A DNA stretch of 64,000 bases from Anaspis maculata (lineage: Eukaryota > Arthropoda > Insecta > Coleoptera > Scraptiidae): contig OX421964.1 in NCBI GenBank assembly GCA_949128115.1, forward strand, positions 14,780,892-14,844,891. The letters are read 5' to 3'. This document shows positions 11,979-22,612 of this stretch, one piece after another. Made by a program: the position numbers and the translations under genes. The notes beneath the pieces are model-generated. The model saw nothing but the letters and a program-made list of their open reading frames with translations, did not search any database and had not been told where the DNA came from. The number at the start of each line of letters is the position of its first letter. Position 1 is the stretch's first letter.

Positions 11979-12186
11979 GTTTACCGCGGACTATAAAATA
12001 TTGTACGATGATACCGGACGGGGAATGCTTGCGCTTGCACGTGGCGGCGCGCGATTAACTTCAAAGGGAAATTTTCAAAATTGATTTCGGTCGATACTAA
12101 CAATGTTTTTTTGAATTTTGGAAAAAGGTTGATATACAATATTCACCACAGAATAAAGTGAATTTTGAAAACCTTCTAAAATTTGG
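11979..12186. other. unpaired centre of the giant foldback
   Basis: 208 bp between the two arms. It contains GC-rich words (GCACGTGGCGGCGCGCGATT) in an otherwise AT-rich context. No open frame of note. Confidence 0.6.
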
Positions 12187-12824
12187 AATACTTCTATCGT
12201 ATGGCACAGTGATTGCGTGGATTAGACTGTATCTTCAGTCCCATAGAAAATCCCAGCAGTGTAATAAGCAGCCATAATAGACCATTTCCACTGACGTCAC
12301 GCAGCTCCGTCTTGAACAGCTGATCCGGGGCAACGTCAGTCAGATGTGCGTTATCTGTCACGGGGCACGTGAGCTACGTCAGTTATGTGCGTCAGTCAGA
12401 TTGGTAGTGTGTTCAAAAAAATTAATATTCAATTGTGAAATTGAAAAAAAAATTGAAATTTTTTTTTGAATCTTTTTGCAAAATTTTTTTGACTAGTGCA
12501 TCAAATAGAATTAATATTTGAGTTTAACCCTTTTTTCAGATCCAAAATCGGACCAATAGTTTTCTCAAAAACATTTGATTACTTTTGATGTATTTCCTCT
12601 CTGTCGCACACTTGGTACTCAATTTCAGTCCCCTTTAGCCTTAATACGGCATTAAGGATGGAGTTGAATTGGTAAAATAGGACGTTGCGGAATCAGTCGC
12701 TGTGGTTTTATTACTCGACAGAAACTTACCATTCAGGTCACGTTGGAAAGCTACAAGGATGTACTTTGGTCTGATCCCATAGACATTTCCAAAATTCAAA
12801 GAAATTTTTGAACTTCGAAATTTG

Positions 12825-13080
12825 ATAAATAAGTAAAAATCCATTGGTCTTGAAGTGGTGTTGTATAAAGTAGAAGGTATATATTGAAATAATCTTGAAA
12901 CTACACCACAATTTTTCTATTTTTCTTTTACCAACCGGTTTCGCCTTTCGGCATCGTCAGGGTTTGTATAATATTTAAAATATTTTCTTTTTCGGAGAAA
13001 GTTGTAAAAGTTTTGACATTCGTATGTCAAAGAAAAATAGAAAAATTGTGGTGTAGTTTCAAGATTATTTCAATATATAC
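12825..13080. mobile_element. small TIR-containing insertion in the right foldback arm
   Basis: The insertion is absent from the left arm and bounded by a 12-bp direct repeat, CTTCGAAATTTG (12813-12824 and 13081-13092). Within it a 53-bp inverted repeat (GGTATATATTGAAATAATCT..., 12876-12928 and 13029-13081) surrounds a core containing ACCAACCGGTTTCGCC. Confidence 0.8.
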
Positions 13081-13499
13081 CTTCGAAATTTGAATTCGAA
13101 TTTTGAATTTTTTTTCGATTTTGAAAATTTCAATGAGCTCAAACTAAAGTACATCCTTGTAGCTTTCGAAAGAGACCTGGATGGTGAGTTTCTGTCGAGG
13201 AATAAACCCACAGCGATTGATTCCGCAACGCCTTATTTTACCAATTTGACTCCGCCCTTTTAAGTAAATTAACAATTTGATATAACATCTATTGATTGAA
13301 GGTCTAGGTTCAGTTTTGCCATTTGAACTGTCCATCCTCACTTCCAGTTGGTAGTGGGGCCTCACTTGCGCCTTGCGCTTATCGCTATTGAATGATTAGA
13401 AAGCAGACCATAATTCAAACAGTCATTAACCGTTTTCTAAACAGGACCGACTACATCGCATAGGAATAATAGGATGGGAAATCGTGATGAACAGGGTAG

Positions 13500-14300
13500 A
13501 GCATATTTTGGAATAAATACAGCATTCGCCAGCATTTCGCTATGCCGTCGTGAAATTCCCAGAATTCGGAAGTGGGGGGCTAGCTTTAAGTTGACCCCCC
13601 AACTTCAAAGGACCTTTGTGTCGATTTGGGCCTAGCATTTTTCGAAAAAACAGCATTCCCCGGCATTTCACGAGCATTTTACGATGCCGTGGTGCAATTT
13701 CCAAAATTCGAAAGTGGGGGGACTACCGTTGAGTTAGCCCCCCAAATATTTATTTTTTTTGCGAATCGGGCTGAGCATTTTTAAAAAAAAATACAGCATT
13801 CGCCAGCATTTCGCAAGCATTTTAAGATGCCGTCGTGAGATTTCCAAAATTCGAAAGTGGGGGGCTAGCGTTAAGTTGGACCCTCCAACTTCGAAGGACT
13901 TTTGTGTCGATTTGGGCCCAGCATTTTTTGAAAAAAATACAGCATTCGCCAGCATTTCGCGAGCATTTCAAGATGCCGACGTGAGATTTCCAAAATTCGA
14001 AAGTGGGGGGCTATCGTTAAGCTGGCCCCCCAAATTCGAAGGGCTTTTGTGTCGATTTGGGCCCAGCATTCTTAAAAAAAAATACAGCATTCGCCAGCAT
14101 TTCGCGAGCATTTCACGATGCCATTGTGAAATTTTCAAAACTCGAAAGTGGGGGGGCTACCGTTGAGTTGGCCCCCTAAATGAAAATTGTTTTTTTGGCG
14201 AATCGGGCCGAGCATTTTTGAAAAAAAATACAGCATTCGCCAGCATCTTGCGAGCATTTTACGATGCCGCAGTCGTATTTTCGAAATTCGAAAATGAGGG
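13500..14300 (-). repeat. ~143-bp tandem units, right foldback arm
   Basis: Inverted counterpart of the six units at 7995-8800. The copies differ by scattered substitutions from their mirror partners, so the palindrome is not recent. Confidence 0.88.
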
Positions 14301-14318
14301 GGCCAACTTAACGCACCC

Positions 14319-14707
14319 GTCATAGAGCACGCATGGGACAGGTCAGTTCACATGCGTTCAATGCTCGTGGAAACTGACGGCTGGACCAGCTTGTTTATAT
14401 GACAACGGCGTTCTTATAGATTGTTGACTCTGACAATAGTTGGTGGTTGGATTGACAGCGTTGACGGTGTCACCTTTTTCCTTTGTCATGATGAAGAAAA
14501 TTTATGTAATAATATTTCTTCCTATTGTAAATCAGTTCTATTGTTGCGAGTAAAATCGTATACATGCCTTGGCGGGAACCTGCATCCCACCTTCTGGCAT
14601 AGCGTCCGCTGTAATGAAGTGTGTCCCGCCTCGGCATGTAATATACTATAACGCAACAATTTTTCCCGTAGGATTTCTAGCAGGGGGGGGAGCTTTCATT
14701 GGATCAC
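14319..14707. other. no gene recognised
   Basis: Intron-like interval between the giant foldback and the FLYWCH exon. The 76-codon open frame at 14421-14651 has no recognisable motif. Confidence 0.4.
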
Positions 14708-15085
14708 CTATATAATATATAATATTGTTGAGGAAAAGAAACTTGCTGTTCATTTCTTAGGGCCTGGTCTAGGTCCTCAAGACTTCTAGGCATGGGCGGC
14801 AAACCTCGTCGCCTCGCCCTCCTCATGAGGCACTCGTTTGGGCCGCTATAGTGTCCCAATGTGCAGCCATCGCGCTCGGCCTGCAGGCTGGTCTCATTAA
14901 ATATGGTAAGGAGATCAGTGGTTTCCTCCATGGCCCGTGTCCTCAGTACATCCCGATGATGGAAGGTGCGATACGCCACCCAGGCTTCCCTGGTTAGACA
15001 CGCCAAGGTATGGGGTTGGCCGCTTATCTGAACATCGCCCAGCGCCGACCATTTCAGGCGTGCACGGCAAGTCGCTGACCAGCAT
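14708..15085 (-). pseudogene. FLYWCH/MULE transposase-like gene, FLYWCH-containing exon
   Basis: The frame begins after acceptor TTGATAG|ATGC and ends at donor TATAG|GTGATC. The sequence CWSATCRARLKW ... SGQPHTLACL resembles the C-terminal half of a FLYWCH zinc finger (W-C---C-ARL, then G-PH-h), although the last metal-ligand position is Leu rather than the usual His. The linker RTRAMEETTDLLTIFNETSL and the block GLPPMPRSLEDLDQAL are typical of the region between FLYWCH and MULE domains in insect proteins. The preceding exon, which should carry the FLYWCH motif itself, was not found. The upstream 15-17 kb region is occupied by a foldback. Confidence 0.7.
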
Positions 15086-15171
15086 CTATCAATAGATGAA
15101 AATGATTGATGAAGACAAAAATGTAAAACCAAATTACAAAACTCCTAAAAATTATACTTAAAATGTAACGA

Positions 15172-16695
15172 TAGGCCAGGCGGTAGGTCATTCTGGATGG
15201 AAAAAATTCCGACCAAAGCTTTTATGGTGTCAAACTCTTCGTAAGGTCAGTAGGTATCTACCAGTGAGTTTCCGCCCAAAAACGAGTTGTGCTAATTCCT
15301 CCACATCTGCCCAAAGGTAAAAGATGTCTTCAAGGTGCAAAAAGACCTGTTAAACCCCAGTACTTTTTCATTTTATTTGCCTCAATGCAAACGTACAACT
15401 CTAACGCAAACATTGGAAGCATTTGTCATCATCTCTGTGCCAGTCTTATTGTTGAAAAAAAAGATTTCTTTGTGCGGGTCAGATAAATCACATTTAATTG
15501 TTTTTCCACACAAGAAAACGATGGAGCAACATGTATTTTGGATGTTTTCTGATAACTTGTACTCACTGAGCCCATTTATGGCGTTAAAAATTCAATAACA
15601 GCATTTTGGATAATGTTGCCCGCTAAGAAGAGAATAATTTTTACCCGTCTGTTCAGCAGGATTTTTTTCAATTTTACCAAACACCGTTCTCGAAAATTTT
15701 ATAGGAAATGACAAGCTGGAACTGTTTTCTAATGATATTATATCTGACTTAACCGCGGCACGCTTTTTGGGAGTGTAGGAAACTGATTTCTTTCGAGCGG
15801 TTCTATTTTACCCGCGTGCGGCCATGCCTACTTGACATAGACCGGACTGATTACACAAGCTTGGAAATGTACTCTCTTCCAGTTTTGAAACACGACCATT
15901 AATGATAAAATAATGTATGATTTCTTCATAAATCAATGTACAAAGTCGCAATAATAATGGTCGCGTTTTAAAGCTGGAAAAGAGTACATTTCCAAGCTCG
16001 TGTAATCAGTCCGGTCTATGTCAAGTAGGCACGGCCGCACACGGGTGAAACAGGACCTCTCGAAAAGAAAATAGTTTTTTTAGACTTTCAAGTGCGTGCC
16101 GCGGTTAAGCCAGGCACGATATCGTTAGAGAAGAGTTTGAGCTTTCCATTCCTTATAAAATTTTCGCAAACGGTGTTTGGTAAAATTGAAAAAATTGCTG
16201 CTCAACAGGCGGGTGAAAATTATTCACTTTTTTGCTGGCAACATCTTCAAAAATGCTGTTATTGAAATTTTAATGCCATAGATGGGCTCAGTGAACACAA
16301 GTCATTAGAAAACATCCAAAATACATGTTGCTCCATCGTTTTCTTGTGTGGAAAAACAATTAAATGTGATTTATCTGATCCGCACAAAGAAATCTTTTTT
16401 TTCAACAGTAAGACTGGCACAGAGATGATGACAGATGCTTCCAATGTTTGCGTAAGAGTTGTACGTTTGCATTTAGGCAAATATAACAAAAAAGTACGGA
16501 GGTTTAACAGGTCTTTTTGCACTTTCGAGGCATCCTTTACCTTCGCGCAGATGTGGAGGAATCAGCACAACTCGTTTTTGGGCGGAAACTCAGTGGTAGA
16601 TAACTACTGACCTTACGAAGAGTTTGACACCATAAAAGCTTTGGTCGGAGTTTTTTCCAGATTGTAGTGATTTTACCGACATACCGCCTGGCCTA
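15172..16695. mobile_element. foldback element, 1.52 kb
   Basis: TAGGCCAGGCGGTA (15172) is mirrored at the other end (16695), flanked by CGA on both sides. The arms pair in to about 15,903 and 15,954 around a ~50-bp centre. Two open frames (15335-15598 plus, 16259-16522 minus) are mirror copies of the same 87-codon reading, which shows they are arm sequence, not separate genes. Confidence 0.85.
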
Positions 16696-16827
16696 CGAGT
16701 AAGTATTTTGAAAATTAAATTATTTCTGGTATTGATACAAAAAAAAGCTTTCAGCCTATAAACCAAAATAGGTACTTATAACAGTTACGGCGATGTAATA
16801 GTCCAGTCATTATGTCTTTTCGTTTCG
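16696..16827. other. short anonymous spacer
   Basis: Nothing recognised between two foldbacks. Confidence 0.4.
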
Positions 16828-17378
16828 GAGAAATTGGTAGAGGGCTGAAATGTGGTACACACGTTCCTACAGTGGTCGTAAATGACCTGTAAAAAGTCCC
16901 CTAAAATCCGAGCTTGGGAACCCATGATAATGGCCATCAAGTGTTAAAAGTCAGTTTTTTCGGCGAAGACGTCAAGGCATCATGCCAAGATTGTCTTTTT
17001 TGCCATTGAGTGATTGCCTGTTACCATTTCGACAATTCCCGTACACTGTTTCAACTTTCGCATGGAGGGCGGACCCAAGATGGCGGCCAAAAAGGAAAAA
17101 CCGTTGACTATCTTATTTTCGAAACTAGCAGAATTGGAGACTTACTGACTTACTTCAATACTTTCGAAAATGAGATAGTCAACTGTTTTACATTTTACAA
17201 AAAATACAATCTTGGGATGATGCCGTGACGTCTTCGTCGAAAAAACTGGCTTTCAACACTTGATGGCCATTATCATGGGTTCTCAAGCTCGAATTTTGGG
17301 GGACTTTTCACAGGTCATTTATAACCATTGTAGGAACGTGTGTACCAAATTTCAGCCCTCTACTAATTTTTCCAAAGT
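16828..17378. mobile_element. foldback element, about 550 bp
   Basis: TAGAGGGCTGAAATGTGGTA (left) pairs with TACCAAATTTCAGCCCTCTA (right), and ATGATAATGGCCATCAAGTG pairs with CACTTGATGGCCATTATCAT. An inner hairpin pairs TTGACTATCTTATTTTCGAA with TTCGAAAATGAGATAGTCAA. The left arm holds about 90 bp that is absent from the right arm. Confidence 0.82.
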
Positions 17379-17589
17379 TGGTAGGCAAGATGGCAGGAGT
17401 AGGAGAGATATTTTATTAAGCAAAGAATAGCACAAGGCCGAGTCGCCTTTATTGAAAAGCAACCACTCATGTTCAGGAACGATAAATGTGGGGGAAATAC
17501 TTGTTAAACCTGCTCAATGGAATTTAGGAAGATCTTAACAAGAAAAAGCATTCTGGTAATTAAATTTCCGGAGAAAACTTAAAACTTAC

Positions 17590-17997
17590 CGGAGATATGT
17601 TGTTCCTCCGAAATCTTTATCTTTGATGTAAAGCTTTCCAGTGTCACGATTGCCGTGGAAAAACATGACACAGTCAGAACGATTTCCCGTTACTCTTTCC
17701 ATGGTTTTTCCAACTTTTTCACAAACTTCACTGAACGATAAATAACAAAGCGCGAAAGTGCGAGATGTCAACAATGGGGCGGGAAAGCTCTCTGTGCCCA
17801 ACTTCACTTAGTGGTAAAAGTAGGCAAAGAGCGACAACTTCATTATTGTCTACATGAGCGTGAATTTCAAAAAGTTCATGGTCACACTGCAGATTACTCA
17901 AAGTAATAACGGTGGGGAATCCGGGCAATGAAAAATTTTGAAAATAAAAAATTAGATCGTCATTCTCAGACCAATCAATTTTCAATTGTAGGGACAT
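17590..17997 (-). CDS. possible exon of an unrecognised gene
   Basis: An ATG at 17997 opens an 89-codon frame (MSLQLKIDWSENDDLIFYFQ...) with ordinary amino-acid composition. A second, overlapping frame shifted by one base continues from about 17807 and reaches a strong splice donor, CCG|GTAAGT, after DKDFGGTTYLR. Read together they suggest a coding exon carrying a frameshift, or two alternative readings. I do not recognise the family. No TATA or initiator signal was evident upstream. Confidence 0.3.
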
Positions 17998-18063
17998 ATC
18001 GCAGTTGAATGGTCCGGGAGAATTGTGTTTTGAGCCAATAAAATATCATTTTTATTTGATTTA

Positions 18064-18205
18064 GGGCCAGTTTTTCAATAGCGGTATAAACTCGGTATTA
18101 ATAAGCTATTCTTGGTATATTCACCTTGGTTACTTTTGTCGACATGCACTTTATTCCAATGTTTATACTCGGAATAACGCTATACCACTATTGTAAAACT
18201 GGCCC
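18064..18205. mobile_element. MITE with TTA target duplication (PIF/Harbinger-like)
   Basis: GGGCCAGTTTTTCAATAGCG at the left end is mirrored by ATAGTGGTATAGC...AAAACTGGCCC-type sequence at the right. The flanks are TTA (18061-18063) and TTA (18479-18481, beyond the later hAT insertion). The last 8 bp of the MITE were duplicated when the neighbouring hAT element inserted. Confidence 0.78.
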
Positions 18206-18470
18206 CGAGGGGTCGACCACGGCCAGAAATGCGGGACAAAAAACCTCCAAATGGTCTGAAACCTCCAATACCTCCACGGATCTCCACAGATCTCCATAGA
18301 TCTCCACAGATCTCCATAGATCTCCACGGATCTCCAGAGATCTCCCACAGATCTCCACGGATCTCCAGAAAACCTCGACGGATCTCCACAAAACCTCCAG
18401 GGATCTCCACAAAACCTCCACGGATCTCCAAGGCAAGGGACAGAAAACCTCCACAGTGGTCGACCCCTCG
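18206..18470. mobile_element. hAT-type non-autonomous element, 265 bp
   Basis: The ends CGAGGGGTCGACCAC and its complement are flanked by an exact 8-bp duplication, ACTGGCCC (18198-18205, 18471-18478). It has the same end sequence as the 3.26-kb element at 1895-5151, except for C/T at one position. The interior is a minisatellite. Long open frames on both strands (up to 135 codons) come from that repeat. Confidence 0.9.
18276..18432 (+). repeat. GATCTCCACA minisatellite
   Basis: About eight 10-bp units (GATCTCCACA/GATCTCCATA) pass into three or four 21-bp units in which an AAAACCTCCACG segment is added. Confidence 0.9.
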
Positions 18471-18639
18471 ACTGGCCCTTAGTCTCTTTAGAGTTTTTTT
18501 TTTCAATTTTATTGTTAATTGTAGTAGGTGGTACCCAGTAAACACACATACGTTTAAAACACGTGGTCATATGAACATAACCGAACGTTAGATGTGAGTG
18601 GTAATCTTTCGTTGATGCAACCCAAAAATGTCGCTCGGA

Positions 18640-18920
18640 TCCAAGTAGAAATCAACGTTGTGATCAACGTTGAAACCGATGTTGTGATCAACGTTGAGGA
18701 AAAACGTTAAAATAGCATTTAAAAAAATTGTTGAAACAACGTCTCTTTGGACGATTTGAAGCACGTCAAAAGCAACGTGTTGAAAACGTTAAATGTTCAG
18801 TTATAATAACGTTTAAAAAAATGTGGAACTAACGTCAAAATGCAGCTTTGATACTACGTCAAAAATTACGTATAAAATGTTGGCAGATATAACGTTTTAT
18901 CAACGTCGAATTTATACTTG
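18640..18920. repeat. AACGTT-rich stretch
   Basis: At least seven AACGTT hexamers and several AACGTC or AACGTG variants fall within 280 bp, some in repeated phrases such as TTGTGATCAACGTTGA. No coding potential was seen. Confidence 0.65.
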
Positions 18921-20130
18921 AAGAAATCATCGTGTCGAAAAAAAAGGTGTCAAACATTTGATTGCTAATCAAGAGAAAACATTAAAAATTGACATTAAAA
19001 AAATTGTCATGGTTACGTTGATTCAATGGCTTACGGCAGCAAAAATACAACGGCTTACGCGCTCCGTCTTCAGTTTTATGCAGATATCTTAATAATTATG
19101 GCACGGAAATATGAAATAGAAGCTTCCACTTGTTCAATTTTCAAGAGCGCATCGGCACGTCAGCGTTTCATCCAATTAAAATCGTTTTTCCGGGAAAATC
19201 ATAGACGGCTCGGACCCGACGCGCCACGAAGATAGCGCACGATCGACGAAAAACGACTACGAAATTTTCGAAAACTGATGAGCGGAAATCATTCTCCGAG
19301 TCATTCGTGACATATTTTGTCTTTGGGAAATTTTCGAAAAACGTCTTGTTTCGACGTACAGACCATTTTCACTTTGCCACATTGCACAGTGGGCCGAAAG
19401 CTCCAAAAAGTGGACAAAAGTCGTTTTGAGGCATGTTGTTATTTTCCTACAAAATTTTGCGTGCATGTAAAGAAATGATTGATCTATCATCCTCTGAAAT
19501 TTCAAGCTTGCAGAATAGTTTTTGATGCCTCCACGACGTTCCAAAGATTGAAGACGTTGAAAGCGAGCTAGCAGGAGAGCCGTAGTATTCATTAGTTATT
19601 CTATTTCTATTCTCAGTATAACACCTAGGCACTTCCTATATTTGTACAAGTCGTTCTTTGATTAGCAATTATATGAGTTGTTTCTTTGGGAATATAGTTT
19701 GAATTGCAATTTTTCATTTTGTTCTGTGTCTTAATTCTAAGAGTCCAATTAGGGTAGGTAGCAGCTAAGGCTATAATAGGCAGGATGTGGAAGCCTGGTT
19801 TTGAATGAAAAACCGTTTTTTGATTATGCTCTATATAAGCGAGCAATAGTATTTATTTGCTTTTTTTTTGATACATTGATTCTATTATTCATTTTTAGTG
19901 ACAGTTGAATGATGTAAATTATTTAAATAAAATACCTACCTAGGTACTGTACAAGTCATTCTTTGATTAGCAATTTTACGAGTTGTTTTGAGTTATATTT
20001 GTAATAAAAAAAATTATGAGTTGAGATTGTGTTTTGAATTTCTTACACTTGCCTGAGTGTAAATGAGTTTGAAATTGAGAAAATTTAAATTTAAGAAGCT
20101 AATCAATACATAGGTACCTACTATAATAAG
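18921..20130. other. anonymous AT-rich sequence with one short direct repeat
   Basis: TTTGATTAGCAATT followed by ACGAGTTGTTT-like sequence occurs near 19,655 and again near 19,960. Otherwise nothing recognised. Confidence 0.45.
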
Positions 20131-20149
20131 GTTACAGCACCATTCCAAG

Positions 20150-20790
20150 ATACGGATTTTTTTTTAATTTAGATCAAATTTCAAATCTGTAAGAACTTTT
20201 TAGAGGCACTTTTTGACATAGAATATGACACGTCTGTCAAAAGAATTCCAACTTCTTCCACTTTCGAGATACTGAATGTAACTTTCTTATCTCAAATATG
20301 AACCATAGCTTGACTTCAAAATATTGCAAAAAATTCAAGCTTTTCAAAAATATAAAAGTTAGGTTATGTCACAATTCCATAAAAATGTTCCTATATATTT
20401 TTGTTCAAAACGATAATTTTGTCACAACATCACAGGTGGCTCTGAAAATCAGTCAATGTCAATGTCAAAAATACTCATTTTCCTCAGCCAACAAATGCTT
20501 TTGTCACAAAAGTCTGATTTTGAACAAAAATTTGTTATCACATTTCTAATGGTAATTGGACATAACCTAGCATTTATATTTTTGAAAAGCTCGAAGTTTT
20601 TGCAATATTCTGAACTCAAAACCAACTATGATTTACATTTGAAATGAGAAAAGTTGCATTCGATATCTCAAAATTTGAGGAAGGTAACATTTTTTTGACA
20701 GATGTATCTTATTCTTCGCCAAAAAGTGCCTGTAGAAAGTTTTTACCGTTTTACAAATTCTTGAAAACCAAAAAGTTACAGCAGTTTTTT
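20150..20790. mobile_element. foldback element, about 650 bp
   Basis: GCACTTTTTGACATAGAATA...GTCTGTCAAAA in the left arm is mirrored by TTTTGACAGATG...AAAAAGTGCC in the right. Further blocks (ATATAAAAGTTAGGTTATGT with ACATAACCTAGCATTTATAT) pair inward to a centre near 20,450. Arm divergence is considerable. Confidence 0.72.
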
Positions 20791-21470
20791 GGAAATCTGC
20801 CAAATGTCAAAATTCGCCAATATCTCGGGAACGGCTACAGATATTAGAGTGCGGTTTTCGGCTCTCGGCATTTCACCAAAATCGAGCTCGTAACATGGGG
20901 GTCAGTTTTTCTCTGTCTGGTGTAGAAGTATGAGAAACAGCCAAAATCAAGCAATTTGGGACATCCTGTACAGGTTATTATTATTATTAAAGCCCTAGTA
21001 TTATTTTAATGACCCAGCTGGTGATTTTCTTTTTTGATAAGAATAATGACAGGGACATTACAAAACATGCCGTTAGTATTCGCGACACTAGAACAAAATT
21101 ATAATCGAATGAGTAAAAATACATATTTTAAAAAATTGCGCTGCTGGGGAAAATGGAAAATGTGCGAAAACGATTCAGTATACCTAGGTATCACCTCCAA
21201 ACGGTTTTCAGTTTGACCCTTGGAAGAAAGCTAAAAAAAGCATGACTTGAATACCCGAAATGGTCCAAGGTAATCCAAAATATCATTGAAAGCTGATGAA
21301 AATTAAATTGGTAATGACCATGGAATGACGACATGGTAGGTAGGTACTAGTGAAGTAATGACGGGCAACCGTTCATACACATGTGATGCTCTTCTTCCAG
21401 TTGCCTAACTACCATTTTAACGCTCAGTCGACTTGTTGAGTACCACTCCATGCTCGTCCTCCAACATGGC
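20791..21470. other. no gene recognised
   Basis: Anonymous sequence between a foldback and the TTCGG minisatellite. Confidence 0.35.
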
Positions 21471-21474
21471 GCAT

Positions 21475-21715
21475 TTCGGTCCTACGACGTTCGGGGCTGC
21501 GCTTTTCGGTTGCAAGACTTTCGGTTCTACGACGTTCGATTCTGTGACGGGGCAATGCTCCGACGAGTTACAAACTGTTTTGGAACTGCTCTGAGTAGTG
21601 CAAAGCGCAGGCCCAGTTTGAATGGTGGATATGTCATTTTCGGTCCTACGACGTTCGGTCCTACGCCTTTCGGTTCTGCGACTTTCGGTTCTGCGACTTT
21701 CGGTTCTACGATATG
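21475..21715 (+). repeat. TTCGGTTCTACGACG 15-bp minisatellite in two blocks
   Basis: Blocks at about 21,475-21,545 and 21,640-21,712 hold 4-5 copies each of a 15-bp unit (TTCGGTYCTRCGACK). The multiple of three gives open frames encoding VLRLS or VAEPK repeats in this area. I do not regard them as proteins. Confidence 0.85.
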
Positions 21716-21891
21716 GCGTCTTTGCACGCCAATCGCGCGCATATCAATATTTAGATTGTTCCTTTCCCAAACCCAAAAGAGAACAATTCTCTCCCATACC
21801 TATAGGTACATTTATCTCGGCTCCTGAACGGATTTTCAAGAACTACCTACATACGGACCAAAGAATTACGGACTATGGACAGAGATACTAT

Positions 21892-22612
21892 GAGTGCGTT
21901 CCACTAAACGATCGCAACGCCCACGCCCACGACCGCAGATTTTCCCGTTCCACTAGCTTGCAAACGCCCGCGGTCGTTGTGAGCGGAAACTCAAGTGGAA
22001 CGGGCGTGCGGTCGTCGTGGTGTGTCGAGTCACTCGAGTCACGTCTTTTCTGTGGTCAGGGAGCCAGAATTTCATTTTTTTTGAGTTCGCCATAAGGATA
22101 CCGTATGGGAATTATGGATGGGATACCGGCACAACTTTTTTGTTTGACGCATGGGTTTGACGTTTGTAGAGAAAATTGCAGCGACAGTGTTGCCGGTTTT
22201 ACGCCGCTGATGCGTAGCCAAACTAGTGTTGCGCGAAATCGCAGTGCCCTGCCAATGGTCTCTATCTTTTAAATGAAGTTGCGTAAAATCATGTGGAAGG
22301 AGGCAAAATTAAAAAAAAAATCGTTATAGAACTGATTGAACTTTAAAGTCGTCACTTTAGGTCGCCATTGCCAAATCAAAAAAGTAAGTCGCAATTTCCA
22401 ATATAAATTGCTAGAGCTGGCAACATTGCCGCTAACGACCAGAAGACGACCGCAACGCCTCACCTTTTCAGCGCGATCGTTGTGGGCTTGGAGTGGTCGC
22501 GATGTATGACGTCATTCGTGACGTAGCAACGACCGCAACACACGACCGCGGCTATAAGTGGAACGGGTAGACGGGCGTTGCGGTCGTTGCGATCGTTTAG
22601 TGGAACGCACTC
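21892..22612. mobile_element. TIR element, 721 bp, TAT flanks
   Basis: GAGTGCGTTCCACTAAACGA (21892) is mirrored exactly at 22612, with imperfect pairing continuing through the GCAACG/ACGACCGC-rich subterminal parts. TAT occurs on both flanks (21889-21891, 22613-22615). No transposase. Confidence 0.85.

Larger units (their letters stand above)
7976..14318. mobile_element. giant foldback element, 6.3 kb, with tandem-repeat arms
   Basis: The outermost bases GGGTGCGTTAAGTTGG (7976) are mirrored by CCAACTTAACGCACCC ending at 14318. The arms match all the way in to 11978 and 12187, leaving a 208-bp unpaired centre. With insertions removed each arm is about 1.86 kb. The outer ~800 bp of each arm consist of about six ~143-bp tandem units. 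The flanks TACCTAGAG and GTCATAGAG agree at 6 of 9 positions, which could be a decayed 9-bp target duplication. Long inverted repeats built of tandem units and a 9-bp duplication are the hallmarks of Drosophila FB elements. No transposase is visible, so the copy is non-autonomous. It lies in an intron of the FLYWCH/MULE locus. Confidence 0.88.

Noticed and set aside
15335..16522. Two similar 87-codon proteins on opposite strands
   Set aside because: They are the two arms of one foldback; the similarity reflects the inverted repeat, not a gene family.
18163..18591. Several overlapping open frames up to 135 codons on both strands
   Set aside because: All are translations of the GATCTCCACA minisatellite and its flanks.
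21450..22095. Open frames of 125 and 157 codons
   Set aside because: They run through the 15-bp TTCGG minisatellite, whose length is a multiple of three and keeps all frames open, and into a TIR element.
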